A stretch of 45,088 bases of DNA from Paramarasmius palmivorus (Eukaryota; Basidiomycota; Agaricomycetes; Agaricales; Marasmiaceae): contig JAYKXP010000255.1 in assembly GCA_037176845.1 (NCBI GenBank), positions 1-45,088 on the forward strand, written 5' to 3'. Below, in pieces: positions 11,733 to 21,420 of the stretch. How positions within the stretch are numbered: the first letter of the stretch is position 1; every line of letters begins with the position of its first letter. The position numbers and the translations under genes are program-made. A model generated the notes under the pieces. The model was given only the letters and a program-made list of their open reading frames with translations. It was not told where the DNA came from and did not search any database.

Positions 11733-13033
11733 ATGGCTTCTTTTTCTCTCAACTACTCTCGCGACTCATCCGTCGATTCCAGTTTGTATGAGGCTGCGCC
11801 CAAGAAAGCTCCATCGATCATCGAGCTTTCTGACTCCGAGGATTCCGCGTCTGAGGACAGTGGTGCCGTCGTTGCGATTTCTGTACCGTTAGCCCCTCTG
11901 GTGAGCGTGACTGAAGATGGGTGAGTGGTTGGTTACTGAGGATTGACGGGTACTTGCTGACTTTATTGTAGCTCGTTGTTGCCCGGACCTCTTTTTGCCA
12001 CCGTTTTCCAAGACACTCTTCGAAGGGTTCAAGATCAAGAATTGGCGATCAAGAATAGAGAAAACCAGTTGGAGGAAAAGGACCGGTGAGTGATGATGAT
12101 GGTTGATTTGAAAGTATCTGGGATGACGTAATTCATTCATCGGTCCCTTGTCTCTAGCATCATCGCTCAATTGCGGGCTCAGGTCGCGGCGCTTGAGCAG
12201 GAGAAGGTGCTATCCCAAGAGGAATGGGAGAGGAAATTCGAGTTTCAGAACAGGTGAATGGTTCCGTTATGGGGTTCAATTGTAGTACACTGATCTTGTT
12301 CTCAGAGTGATTACTTCGTTGGACCGCAATATCGAAAAAACTCTCGAAGCCAAGGAAGAGATAGAACAGTCCTTCAGAGAGGCTGAGTATCGCGGGTCCC
12401 TTTTGGAATCCGATATTGCCGTCCTACGTGGAACGGTCAAGGATCTTGAAGACCGTTATCAACGCGCCGACCTGCACATTTATCATCTCGAATCTGAAGT
12501 CGTCACCCTTTACAACAGCAAGAAAGATCTTTCGGAGAATTTGTTAATGGCTCGTCGAGGAAACATGGCCCGGGTTTCACCTGCACTTTTCAAAGCCTTT
12601 TCGTTGTTGATGAAGACTCTGTGGAAACCGACAGCGTCTCCGGTCGAACCTCTTCAAGACACCCTTATTCAGGCATTAGGGGAGGGACTTCAGCAGGTGG
12701 AGCAGCTGTTTTTCTTCGTCATTCGTGCAAACATGATAAGCCAGATGATAACTGGGGATTTCGATGAGAGTGGTCTAGTAGCCACTCTAGGCTCGGCTCG
12801 ATTGGACATTCCTAGAGTAGAGACGCATCTTGGGCCTACGGGGTGAGTTATACATCATGGTTCTCTTCTCTTTTATTTACTGATCACCCTGTTTGTGGTA
12901 AATCAGACAGTTCACATACTTTCCTGGAATGGCATCTCCTCCTTCAGCCCCTCGTTCAAACCCTGATGCCCCTCGTGGATGCAAACGTCCCCGAATTGAA
13001 GTGGAGGAAGGGGCGGTAGTAGAGACAAATTGA
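11733..13033 (+). CDS. Antisense coiled-coil accessory gene within RT1 (353 aa, five exons)
   Basis: This gene is not recognised. Exons 11733-11920, 11972-12085, 12158-12253, 12306-12842 and 12907-13033 join into one 353-codon frame ending in TGA. The introns (51, 72, 52 and 64 bp) are GTGAGT- or GTGAAT-type with AG ends, and all four are phase 2. Residues 27-43 (PSIIELSDSEDSASEDS) look like a SUMO-interaction motif: a hydrophobic core followed by acidic and Ser residues. Residues about 75-190 are a heptad-rich coiled coil (for example RENQLEEKDRIIAQLRAQVA). A helical domain follows, then a Pro-rich tail with CKRPRIEVEE, a likely nuclear signal. The gene is convergent with pol, whose stop is only 118 bp away, and opposite to the genomic RNA. 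A role in silencing, integration or nuclear import is possible but unproven. Confidence 0.8.
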
Positions 13034-13151
13034 ATAGCGGAAAGTGTAGTGAGTGTTTGTTGGATTTTGAAATGAGTAGATGCTAATAAAGAATGAATCG
13101 TTAGGTAAAGATCGTGCTTTATGTTGTATGCCAATTATGAATATATGTCCT

Positions 13152-16100
13152 TTAGGCCTTTTGAAGTCGTTGCGATCTTCGTGCCGGTGGAGGAGGGGTA
13201 GGCTGTACAAGGGTGGGTGCAACCTTCTTTCTAGGTGTCTTCGGACGTTCCAGTGCCCCAAGTTCCTCTTCGGTTGCCCCAGGCTTGTCAGGATGCGTCT
13301 CCTGATACTCTCTGACCGCCTCCAATGCCCCTGCGACGTTTCGTAGGGGAACCCAGGTATCTTCGTGAGGTTCGTACCCTTCCCATCGTACTAGATACTT
13401 GAGCTGACCCCTGACTTTCTTGGAATCTAAGATTCTTTCTACCACATACTCATCCGCTCCTTCGATTTCGATAGGTGGCGGAGGGGCTTGTTGATGATCC
13501 GGTGGATAATATTTTGACAACAAATTGACGTGGAATACGTTATGGAGGGATTTCATGGATGCCGGGAGCTTAAGGCGAAAGGCATGGGTGGAGACTCGTG
13601 AGTTGATTTCAAATGGTCCGATTCGTTTGTAGTCCAATTTCTTACTAGGACGGCGGGTCTTGATATTTTTTGTGTTCAACCACACCTTAGTTCCTTTCAA
13701 CCAGGTATCCGGTGAGTCTCGTCTTTCTTGATTCGCGTAGACCTCGGATGTTCGATTGGCTAAATCAATTTGCTCCTTCAGGTGTTCGTGTAGGGCTTGC
13801 AAGTCCGAGGCGACCATCTGAGCTGCATGATTGGTGATTCCTTTGAGAGAGATAGTCAAACGTGGATGGTAGCCTTTATTGGCGAAGAAGGGGGATATGC
13901 GAGTGGTGTTGTGGGTGGTGTTGTTGTACGTGAATTCGGCCAGAGGCAGTAGATGGTACCAGTCGTTCTGATCATAGCTGATAAACATTCGCAGGTATTG
14001 TTCCAGTGTTTGGTTGGTTCTTTCAGTCTGACCATCTGACTCTGGATGATAGGCGGTGGAAAAATTCGTTTTGATATCCAGCGCTTGGCACAGGCTCCGC
14101 CAGAAAATAGAGACAAAGGTAGTTCCTCTATCGGAAACCATGTTGATGGGTAGGCCGTGCTTCGCGAAGACATGAGTAATGAAATGGCGCGAAAGTTCCA
14201 CAGCTGAATCTGTCGTTTTGCAGGGAACAAAGATTGCTTGCTTGGTCAATCGACAAACAACGACCATAATAGCATCACAACCATTGGATTCAGGGAGTTC
14301 GATGATGTGATCTACGGATAACGAGCTCCAGGGTCGGTCACTAATGGGTAACGGCTTTAATAACCCGAATTTCTTCTGCCTAGCGGACTTGGCTCTAGCA
14401 CAACCATGACAGGACCGCACATAGTTCGTCACGTCTCGTCGCATTCGGGGCCAGAAATACATCCGATGCAGTAGTTGGGTCGTTTTTCTTATCCCTGGAT
14501 GTCCTCGTAACTTATGGTCATGGTGGCTTCTGATGAGACGTTGTCGGAGGTCCTGGTGATCAGGCACATAGATCAATCCTTCTCGCAAAAGCAGTCCGTT
14601 TTCAATTTGGAATGGACTATCCGGGTTGTTGGTGAGTTCATCTTGCGCTTGTATCCAGTAATCATCTTTGATGGCCTTCTTGACCTGGTTCGCCTCAAGA
14701 TCTTCGTTGAGGATGAGCGCAGCTAAAAGCTGTTCTGGGCAAAGCAAGATCTTTTCGTTATGTTGATTTGCGGAGGCCTGATCAGCTTTCTTTGGATAGA
14801 CATCGGATCGACGAGTAAGTGAGTCCGGTTTTTCTCCTAACCGCCCAGGTCGATAATTGATATTGAAGTCGTAGGAAGAGAGGAGTTCAGACCATCTGGC
14901 TTGGCGACGACTGAGTTTCTTGGTCGTCGTAAAGTATTGTAAGTTGTGATGGTCCGAGAAGACTTGAATTGGGTACTTGGAGCCTTCAAGGTAAGCGCGC
15001 CATTGTTTGAATGATTCTACGATAGCTAATAGTTCCTTGTCGTAGATGTCGTAATTGAGTTCAGCTGGATTCATACTTCGAGCGAAAAACGCGATGGGAT
15101 GAAGAACTCCAGTAGCAGGATCGGGCTGGGAGATGATGGCCGCAATCGCATAGTCCAACGCGTCTGATTCTAGGACGATGGGCTGCTCGGGATTGAAGTG
15201 CTTCAAAATCGGTGCGTTCGTGAATGCTTTTTTGAGTAGCTCAAAGACTGATTGGCAGCCAGAGTCCCAATGCCACGCTCGTTTCTTGGAGGTTAATGCT
15301 GTGAGAGGTTTGACAATTCCCGAGTAGTTATCTATAAAGCGTCGATAGAAGTTGGCGAATCCGAGAAAACCTTGCAATTCCTTGACGTTCGTGGGCGTCG
15401 GCCATTGTTGAATGACGTTTACCTTGCGAGGGTCCATCTTCACACCTTCAGAAGATACGATCACTCCTAGATATTCGACTGAAGTGGTGCAAAATTCGCA
15501 CTTTTCGGGCTTCAGACGCAAGTTGTTTTGCTCGAGTCTTCGTAATACCTCGGATACATTCTTGACGTGTTCTTCTTTGTTGGCAGAAAAGATTAAAATA
15601 TCATCAAGATAAACGACCACGCAGACGTCAACCATATCATGGAAGATGTCATTCATGAATCGCTGAAAAACTGACGGTGCGTTTGTCAACCCCATGGGCA
15701 TAACTAGGAACTCATAGGCGCCATAGCGCGTTCGAAATGCTGTCTTCCATTCCTCACCAGGGGCAATTCGAACATTGTAATACCCTGATCGCAAATCGAG
15801 TTTTGTGAAGATGGAGGATCGTCCAAGTTGATCAATGAGATTCCCGATGAGAGGGATAGGGTAGTTGTTCCTCTTTGTTAGCTTGTTGAGCACGCGGAAA
15901 TCTACACAGAGCCGTAAACTTCCATCTTTCTTCTTTGCAAACAGCACTGGAGCACCTATAGGCGAATTAGAGGCTCGAATGAAGCCTTTTCCGAGCATGT
16001 CATCGATAAACTCCTTTAATGCTTTAAGTTCCACGCCAGACATGTTGTAGACCTTTCCAGCAGGCGGATATTCACCATTTTGGGTTTCAATCTTCATGTC

Positions 16101-17384
16101 GTACGGACGATGGGGCGGCATTTTACTGGCCTCTTTGGCTGAGAAGACTTTGATGAAACGGTGATACTCCTCGGGAACTATGCGCTCGAATTTGGCGCGT
16201 TCTTCAGGAGTCATTTCATCATCGATATTTCCCTCCGTGATATCAGCTGTTGCTCGAATCGATTCCTGATTCGTTGTACCTGATTTTGGGTCATCAATGA
16301 GATCTTCTGAGGGTTGCATTCGTAAGGAGTAGATTTCACAGCCTTGTTTGATGAGGGACATGAATGGTGCGGCTCCCACAAGACTAATAGGTGGCCCCTG
16401 GGTCTTGGGATTAAATTCCGCAAGTTTTTCCTGTTCTTTCAGTGGCATGGGTATCGGTGGAACAGGGGACAAGTTCTTCGATGGGATTGGGGAACACGGA
16501 GACTTGATTGGTAGAGTTGGACTGATCAGTGTGTTGTCAGGTAATGCATCACTTAGGGAATTGAAGTAGTCATCGAGTTCATCTTGATGCAAGAGTAAGG
16601 GATCAGTTTCGTTGAGCGTGTAAGGGATGTTGGAATATTGAGACTGAGGTTCTTCCTGATCCTCGATGGTGACTCGAAGGTGAGGACCATCTTTCCCTTG
16701 AAGTATAGCTTGTTCTTGTAGATAGATAGCCACTTCATCAACATGTAATAGTACCGGTTCGTTCAGTCTTAAAGGCTGATTTGGGCGTTCCTCTAGCTCT
16801 GGTTCTTCTTCTATTGTCGGTGTTCTTGACTTGAGATTGAGATTGCGAATGATGGTTCCGGCGAGGTGTTCATGATGATCTAAGGAAAGACGAAGGCGAG
16901 ACCAGTCAATGGCCGGATTGTATTTACAAAGCCATGGTAAACCTAAAACGATGTTGACCGAGGGGTGTAGCTTCGTGATGAGCATCAGTTCTGGATCCAA
17001 AGTACGATTTCCAAATCGAAGGGTTCCCTGGTATCCTTGGGTAATGAGTCCCGAAGATGTTTCTTTGCCGTCGAATAGAGTAAGCCGGATAGGGTTGTTG
17101 AGATTGACAATGTTTTGAGGATCCTGATTGGCGGTATAGTCGTTGATGAATATTCTCGATGCTCCTGAATCGAGCAGGGCGTTTTCGGTAGTGTTGGTTT
17201 CAGATAGCGTAGTAGAAATAATAAATGCGTCTTCTGTTCGCGAGGTTAAATAGGCAGTGTCGTATGTGGTTTTATTGAGGTCTTGAGAAGAAAAATTAGC
17301 GCATAGGTGAGCTGAGGGTGGTGATGATTGTGTAGGGCTCAGATTTCCCCCTCCTCTAGGGTCGGAGCCCCCAAGTCGTTTCCC
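13152..17384 (-). CDS. pol: RT1 Pol polyprotein: protease, RT, RNase H, integrase, chromodomain
   Basis: The frame is open from just before the slippery site to 13152 and reads without stops. In order: aspartic protease with ALLDSGASRIF (DSGA at 17171-17160); reverse transcriptase (about 16058-15531) with the YLDD active site at 15611-15600; RNase H (about 15190-14840) with ESDALDYA; integrase with an HHCC finger (14525-14400) and catalytic Asp, Asp, Glu near 14312, 14132 and 14024 (VDHII, SDRGT, SDGQTERTN); and a chromodomain (13451-13305) with EYVVERILDSKK and YLVRWEGYEPHEDTWVP. The chromodomain probably guides integration to marked chromatin. No ATG precedes the protease, so expression needs the -1 shift from gag. 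Every catalytic motif is present, so this pol looks functional. Confidence 0.95.
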   Translation of the reverse strand, partial: GKRLGGSDPRGGGNLSPTQSSPPSAHLCANFSSQDLNKTTYDTAYLTSRTEDAFIISTTLSETNTTENALLDSGASRIFINDYTANQDPQNIVNLNNPIRLTLFDGKETSSGLITQGYQGTLRFGNRTLDPELMLITKLHPSVNIVLGLPWLCKYNPAIDWSRLRLSLDHHEHLAGTIIRNLNLKSRTPTIEEEPELEERPNQPLRLNEPVLLHVDEVAIYLQEQAILQGKDGPHLRVTIEDQEEPQSQYSNIPYTLNETDPLLLHQDELDDYFNSLSDALPDNTLISPTLPIKSPCSPIPSKNLSPVPPIPMPLKEQEKLAEFNPKTQGPPISLVGAAPFMSLIKQGCEIYSLRMQPSEDLIDDPKSGTTNQESIRATADITEGNIDDEMTPEERAKFERIVPEEYHRFIKVFSAKEASKMPPHRPYDMKIETQNGEYPPAGKVYNMSGVELKALKEFIDDMLGKGFIRASNSPIGAPVLFAKKKDGSLRLCVDFRVLNKLTKRNNYPIPLIGNLIDQLGRSSIFTKLDLRSGYYNVRIAPGEEWKTAFRTRYGAYEFLVMPMGLTNAPSVFQRFMNDIFHDMVDVCVVVYLDDILIFSANKEEHVKNVSEVLRRLEQNNLRLKPEKCEFCTTSVEYLGVIVSSEGVKMDPRKVNVIQQWPTPTNVKELQGFLGFANFYRRFIDNYSGIVKPLTALTSKKRAWHWDSGCQSVFELLKKAFTNAPILKHFNPEQPIVLESDALDYAIAAIISQPDPATGVLHPIAFFARSMNPAELNYDIYDKELLAIVESFKQWRAYLEGSKYPIQVFSDHHNLQYFTTTKKLSRRQARWSELLSSYDFNINYRPGRLGEKPDSLTRRSDVYPKKADQASANQHNEKILLCPEQLLAALILNEDLEANQVKKAIKDDYWIQAQDELTNNPDSPFQIENGLLLREGLIYVPDHQDLRQRLIRSHHDHKLRGHPGIRKTTQLLHRMYFWPRMRRDVTNYVRSCHGCARAKSARQKKFGLLKPLPISDRPWSSLSVDHIIELPESNGCDAIMVVVCRLTKQAIFVPCKTTDSAVELSRHFITHVFAKHGLPINMVSDRGTTFVSIFWRSLCQALDIKTNFSTAYHPESDGQTERTNQTLEQYLRMFISYDQNDWYHLLPLAEFTYNNTTHNTTRISPFFANKGYHPRLTISLKGITNHAAQMVASDLQALHEHLKEQIDLANRTSEVYANQERRDSPDTWLKGTKVWLNTKNIKTRRPSKKLDYKRIGPFEINSRVSTHAFRLKLPASMKSLHNVFHVNLLSKYYPPDHQQAPPPPIEIEGADEYVVERILDSKKVRGQLKYLVRWEGYEPHEDTWVPLRNVAGALEAVREYQETHPDKPGATEEELGALERPKTPRKKVAPTLVQPTPPPPARRSQRLQKA
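17378..17384 (-). promoter_or_regulatory. Gag-Pol -1 frameshift site GGGAAAC (RT1)
   Basis: In the gag frame the bases read G GGA AAC, the X XXY YYZ form needed for -1 slippage. The pol frame opens only after a TGA about 27 bases upstream, and gag stops at 17341-17339, so the shift must occur in this short overlap, and this is the only canonical heptamer there. Seven bases after it, GGGCTC can pair with GAGCCC, which surrounds the gag stop codon, giving a stem at the usual spacing. Confidence 0.75.
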
Positions 17385-18435
17385 GAATCGTCGTTTTCTT
17401 CAATTTCCTCAAGCCCAAAGAGATCTCCGTTCCCGTCCATAGCGAGAAAATGTTCGTCCTCCTCGACATCCTCTTCGATTGCTAACGCCGCTCGAAGAGT
17501 TGTTGTTCCTTGAGGGCTGGATTGAGTATTGGGGGCGTTCGTGCATTCTCTTGCAAAGTGATTACTACCTCCACAACGTAAGCAAAGGTTGTTGCTCAAG
17601 CGGTGCTCTCGTTCTTGTCTTGTTAAACGAATGATCTCGGGTTGTCGTTGGTTAGCCATTGCAGCCTGTCCCCTGGCGTCCTGAGTCACTGTACCGAGCC
17701 TGTTATTTGAAGTACTGGGATTAGGCGTATTTGATGATCGATTCCTAGAGCCTTCTTGAATCCTTGCTGTTGGCAATCGTCGTTCATTGGCTGCTGATGA
17801 GTTTCCTCGGTAATTGGATGAAGTTACGCTGAGTCCCGCTAGTTGAAACGATTGCCGAGCACCATCAATGCTGATAAGGCGATCCACCAGTTCTTGATAT
17901 GTCCGAGGAATGCTGCCGGCGTAGGTGATCCGATTACGAAGGTCAGCACGAATCTGGTTGAGCATTTTCCAGCGTAGTGTTGCTAAATTGTGCTGGGTTC
18001 GAAGGGCCGCATCTTCAAATCATACCAAATAGCTTGCAAAGGATTCGTTATATTGTTGAACCACTTGATCGAGTTGAGCTTGGGCGTGTAGGAGTTCGTC
18101 GTGAATACCATATAATCGTGCTAATTCGCGAGTAAACGTAGCCCACTCGTGAATTGCCGGAGTGTATATTCCTGTTTCAAATTCTTGTTCGGTCCAGTTC
18201 TGGAAAGTTCTTGCGGCTGCACCTGTTAGCCAAGACGACGCATAGGTAACTCGGCGTTGTTCAGTACTGTAAATCGTCGGTTTCGCCATGAATACGCGGT
18301 AGCAGTCGCTAAGAAAAGGACGCCATTGGGTGGGGTCCGTACCGTCGAATTCTTTTGGTTTGCACACATCGATTTTTGATTCGATGTTGATTGCTTCGCG
18401 AGTAGCGCGGTCTTCATGATTCTGCGGAGATTGAG

Positions 18436-18600
18436 ATCCAGAGGATCCAGGGGGTCCAGTAGGTCCTGGAGGTCCCATTGGTCCTGGAGGTCCAGTCGGT
18501 CCAGGTGGGCCTGGCGGTCCTTGATTTCCAGGAGGACCAGGTGGACCAGATGATCCTGGTGTACCGGAGGGTCCTGGTGGTCCAGGCGGTCCTGGTGGAC
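18436..18600 (-). repeat. Collagen-like Gly-X-Y repeat coding segment
   Basis: The minus strand encodes about 17 consecutive Gly-X-Y triplets (such as [18 protein letters not shown]) inside RT1 Gag, before the capsid domain. The DNA is a near-repeat of GGTCCTGGT-like 9-mers. Confidence 0.85.
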
Positions 18601-19545
18601 TTTCTCGAGTGGTATGATACGATCTTGAAGAAGATTGGGAGTTGTTGGAATGTTGAGAGCCCGAGTGTGATCGCGAAGTCTGCTGGGAATTGTCATGATA
18701 CTGTCGTGAGTACTGTGCAAGTTCTTGATGTTCATTTCGTTCCGAAAACCACGAAGATTGATCTTGAGGTTCGAAAGGTGAGATTTGCGATGAGTTTTCG
18801 GAAGAGGAAGGTCGGAGTTGTCGAGAAGAGGTAGGTGGCGAAGATGGAGGTGAAGGGGGTCCCCCTGTTGTAAATGTAACTTGAGCTGTTGTTCTCGAGC
18901 GTTCCTCGTCTTGAACAGGGGCTGCCGGTAGTTCTTGGGATTGAGCCTGACGTTTTCCTAAGCTTTCTGAGTCTGTATCGAGATCGGAAATGTCATAGAC
19001 TGGCAACCTATCAGAAACATTAGTTGTATGGCTGGATGGATTAGTATCGACCCGGGAATTTCTCAGAGATGCAAAGGCCGACGGTGGAGTATGCCTGAAC
19101 GGTTGACTAGCTTCTGCCCTTCGCCATGAGTCCTCATCGGATGGTGCTCTGTGTGCCGCCCACTTTCCTTTTTCCTTCTTCGTTGGTCCATGCGAAGATT
19201 GATCTTCATTATTGGTGGTTGGGGCTGCTGGGGATGACATGTCGTTTTCATTGATTGAAGGAGCTGGTTGGGACGATGAGGATAATGAAATCGGTATATT
19301 CGTAGATGGTGGTATAGGATCAGGAAGTGGTTGTGATTGAGCCGAGGAGCTTTGGTTAACAGGTACGTTATTTGTTTGGTCTCGGTCCGAAATTGACCGA
19401 CTTGGTTCCTGACGCGTGTTCTCCCTTGCACTCGTCCTTCCACGTCCTGGATAGGGTGTATACGCATATCCTTGTCTTCTAGGCTGTCCCGGTTGGATTT
19501 TTGGTTCCTCGGATGAAGCTTGGGTTGAAGCTGGGCCCCTAGGTA

Positions 19546-21384
19546 TTATCTCCCGAATTGTTCTATCTGCTTGTTGTCGTACTGATCCTTGCTCCCATGA
19601 ACTAGGTTCTTGACTGTATTCGAAGCTCGGTGCTGGTGAATTCGGAGTCTTCGAGACGCAGGGCTAGGTGGAGGCGGCTCATTAGTATTTCTGGTAGGTT
19701 CCCGAACATCTTCCCAAGAACTGGGTTGCTGACTATATACAAAGCTAGGTTCTGGACGTAATCTTGGTTTTCGAGAGTTTGGGCTCGGGGGAGGTGGACT
19801 AGAAGATCGTTCTGGTCGCGGAAAGGATCCCCAAGAACTCGGCTCCTGGCTGTAGACGAAACTTGGTGAAGGGATGACATCTGGAGGTTGGAAGAAACGT
19901 CGAGTAGGAGAGGTGGATACAAAAGGTATGTCTTCTTCTATGTCCCTGCTTTGCGTTGTAGTTGACCTCATATGGGGGTTGCTAGGTCGCTCTACCATTC
20001 TTCGTTGTGGGACCGTCACGTATACCAACTCGCCGTCCGAATTGTACCCTACAAAGCTGGACCTATACCCCGCTGAATCTGCCGTGAATGAACGATGCGA
20101 GGTCGGGAGATTGACTCTTGTACTGGGCCTTTCCATGATGATCACGTCGTCTTCGGATTCTTCGCGTCTGACTGAATCATTAACAGGAGGATTCCAGACG
20201 ACCTGTGTTTCCCCAGTGCGCGGTTCCAACAGCGAAGAAGACTCGGAGTGTCTTTGAGGATTGTGAGAGGGCGGTAAAGGTACGTTTTCAGGTGGTATTG
20301 TATCTACTCGAGTTGTTGACGATGCCTCTTGCCCATAGCTTGTCGTTTTACTGGATTCAGAAGGTAGTCGATTCAAGGCCCTTCGACTAGGCTCCCCAAT
20401 CCGAGAACGCTCAAAAGGGTTGAACGATTCGTATCCCGGTAAGGTAGTCGAACCTTGGGTGTAATCATATCGACTGACATGATACGAAGGAGCTGGACTA
20501 TCTGGAGTACGAGGAAGGCACATGTCGATATGCGGGTTGAAACTCATACGGTAAAGTCGGTCCAGTTCCTGTCGGTTATCCGGATTACTCAGTACTTTGC
20601 GAATTCTAGGTTCCAGATCAAGATCGTGAGTTCGTCGAAGATCGCGGATGGCCATGATGTGTTCCATATTGCTCATTTTATGAATGCCAGGTATACCCAG
20701 ACGTCTTGCAAAGTTATAGCAGTGCATACCTAACTCTTCAATTAGTTCTTGCGCGAAGCGTTGATTTGGAGGGTACCCCTCAGCATAGCTCGGAGTTCCA
20801 GGGTAAGGTTGGCCCATTACTTCCTCATAAGCTTGCTGATATTGAATGTTTCTTTCATTCAGGGACGTTGGGTTACGAAATCTTGACGAACTAGATGATA
20901 GTGCTGGTAGTCCAGGAGGCGTAAGAGGCGAGGATTGTGGCACATTAGTCGGTGGATGCAGATTATGGGGTGCTGGAACGTTCATTACCGAGGCTATATT
21001 TGGGTAAGGTTCTTCATCCCGTCTATAACGTTCGTTGAATAGTTCTGCAGGTCTACCGCCTAGTCCTCGGCTTGGAGAATGTCCTATCGGTTCGAAGATA
21101 TCGTTTGGATGTTCGACCGACGTGTTAGAAGGCGGAAGAGGATAATCATGGGGTTCTACGTCCCTGAAACCCATGTTCTGCATTCGAGCTGCCGAAATAA
21201 CCCGTGAGTCCCAATCATTGTCAGGATTAGCACCCAACTGATTGCCTTCACTATGGAGATGCATAAACGAATCAGACATCAGCTCATGGCGAGAAGACCG
21301 ATCGTAATGGGAAATGGAGTGTCGGCATTCTCGTGAGCGTTCAAGACTAACATGTCTGGTGCACGTAACCGTTGTAGTGGCCAT
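19546..21384 (-). CDS. gag: RT1 Gag, upstream part (612 aa, disordered)
   Basis: It starts at an ATG 24 bases after the primer site. The protein is rich in Ser, Pro and Arg. Around residues 205-290 there is a more ordered region ([40 protein letters not shown]). Near the end are two copies of a SFVYSQxPSSW module, each followed by a Pro/Ser-rich linker; a third copy lies just beyond, in the -1 frame. Comparing the third module with the second shows one base fewer, so a 1-base deletion near 19630-19665 probably separated this ORF from the rest of gag. No slippery heptamer is present in the overlap. An undamaged Gag would then be about 1,350 residues. Alternatively it is a separate ORF. Confidence 0.7.
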   Translation of the reverse strand: MATTTVTCTRHVSLERSRECRHSISHYDRSSRHELMSDSFMHLHSEGNQLGANPDNDWDSRVISAARMQNMGFRDVEPHDYPLPPSNTSVEHPNDIFEPIGHSPSRGLGGRPAELFNERYRRDEEPYPNIASVMNVPAPHNLHPPTNVPQSSPLTPPGLPALSSSSSRFRNPTSLNERNIQYQQAYEEVMGQPYPGTPSYAEGYPPNQRFAQELIEELGMHCYNFARRLGIPGIHKMSNMEHIMAIRDLRRTHDLDLEPRIRKVLSNPDNRQELDRLYRMSFNPHIDMCLPRTPDSPAPSYHVSRYDYTQGSTTLPGYESFNPFERSRIGEPSRRALNRLPSESSKTTSYGQEASSTTRVDTIPPENVPLPPSHNPQRHSESSSLLEPRTGETQVVWNPPVNDSVRREESEDDVIIMERPSTRVNLPTSHRSFTADSAGYRSSFVGYNSDGELVYVTVPQRRMVERPSNPHMRSTTTQSRDIEEDIPFVSTSPTRRFFQPPDVIPSPSFVYSQEPSSWGSFPRPERSSSPPPPSPNSRKPRLRPEPSFVYSQQPSSWEDVREPTRNTNEPPPPSPASRRLRIHQHRASNTVKNLVHGSKDQYDNKQIEQFGR

Positions 21385-21407
21385 TTTGTCGTCGGTTTGA
21401 CAAGGGG

Positions 21408-21419
21408 ATAGCAGGTTTT
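21408..21419 (-). other. RT1 primer binding site, self-priming type
   Basis: Read on the minus strand, the bases one position after the 5' LTR are AAAACCTGCTAT. They do not start with TGG as a tRNA-primed site would. They are the exact reverse complement of ATAGCAGGTTTT in the LTR (21629 to 21618), the predicted 5' end of the transcript. In Tf1 and related fungal Ty3-type elements the RNA 5' end folds back onto such a site to prime minus-strand DNA. The gag start codon is 24 bases further on. Confidence 0.65.
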
Positions 21420-21420
21420 A

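Larger units (their letters stand above)
17339..19663 (-). pseudogene. gag: RT1 Gag, downstream part (collagen-like segment, capsid, zinc knuckle)
   Basis: This frame runs from 19663 to the stop at 17339 and is broken only by TGA at 18020-18018. It continues past that stop with normal capsid sequence (FEDAALRTQHNLATLRWKML), so the stop probably came from CGA to TGA. It contains a Ser/Gln-rich region, a collagen-like Gly-X-Y stretch (about 18436-18600), a retrotransposon gag capsid domain (about 18390-17830; [20 protein letters not shown] near the start) and a CCHC zinc knuckle CLRCGGSNHFAREC (17584-17543). The upstream limit overlaps the previous gag frame. There [12 protein letters not shown] repeats the SFVYSQxPSSW units of that frame, indicating one ancestral ORF. 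Gag forms the particle and binds the RNA. Confidence 0.75.

Noticed and set aside
18226..18834. Open frames on both strands across the collagen-like segment
   Set aside because: The repeat DNA keeps several frames open by composition; only the frame joined to the capsid domain and zinc knuckle is supported.
19546..19663. A programmed frameshift between the two RT1 gag ORFs
   Set aside because: No X XXY YYZ heptamer occurs in the overlap, and comparison of the repeated module points to a one-base deletion.
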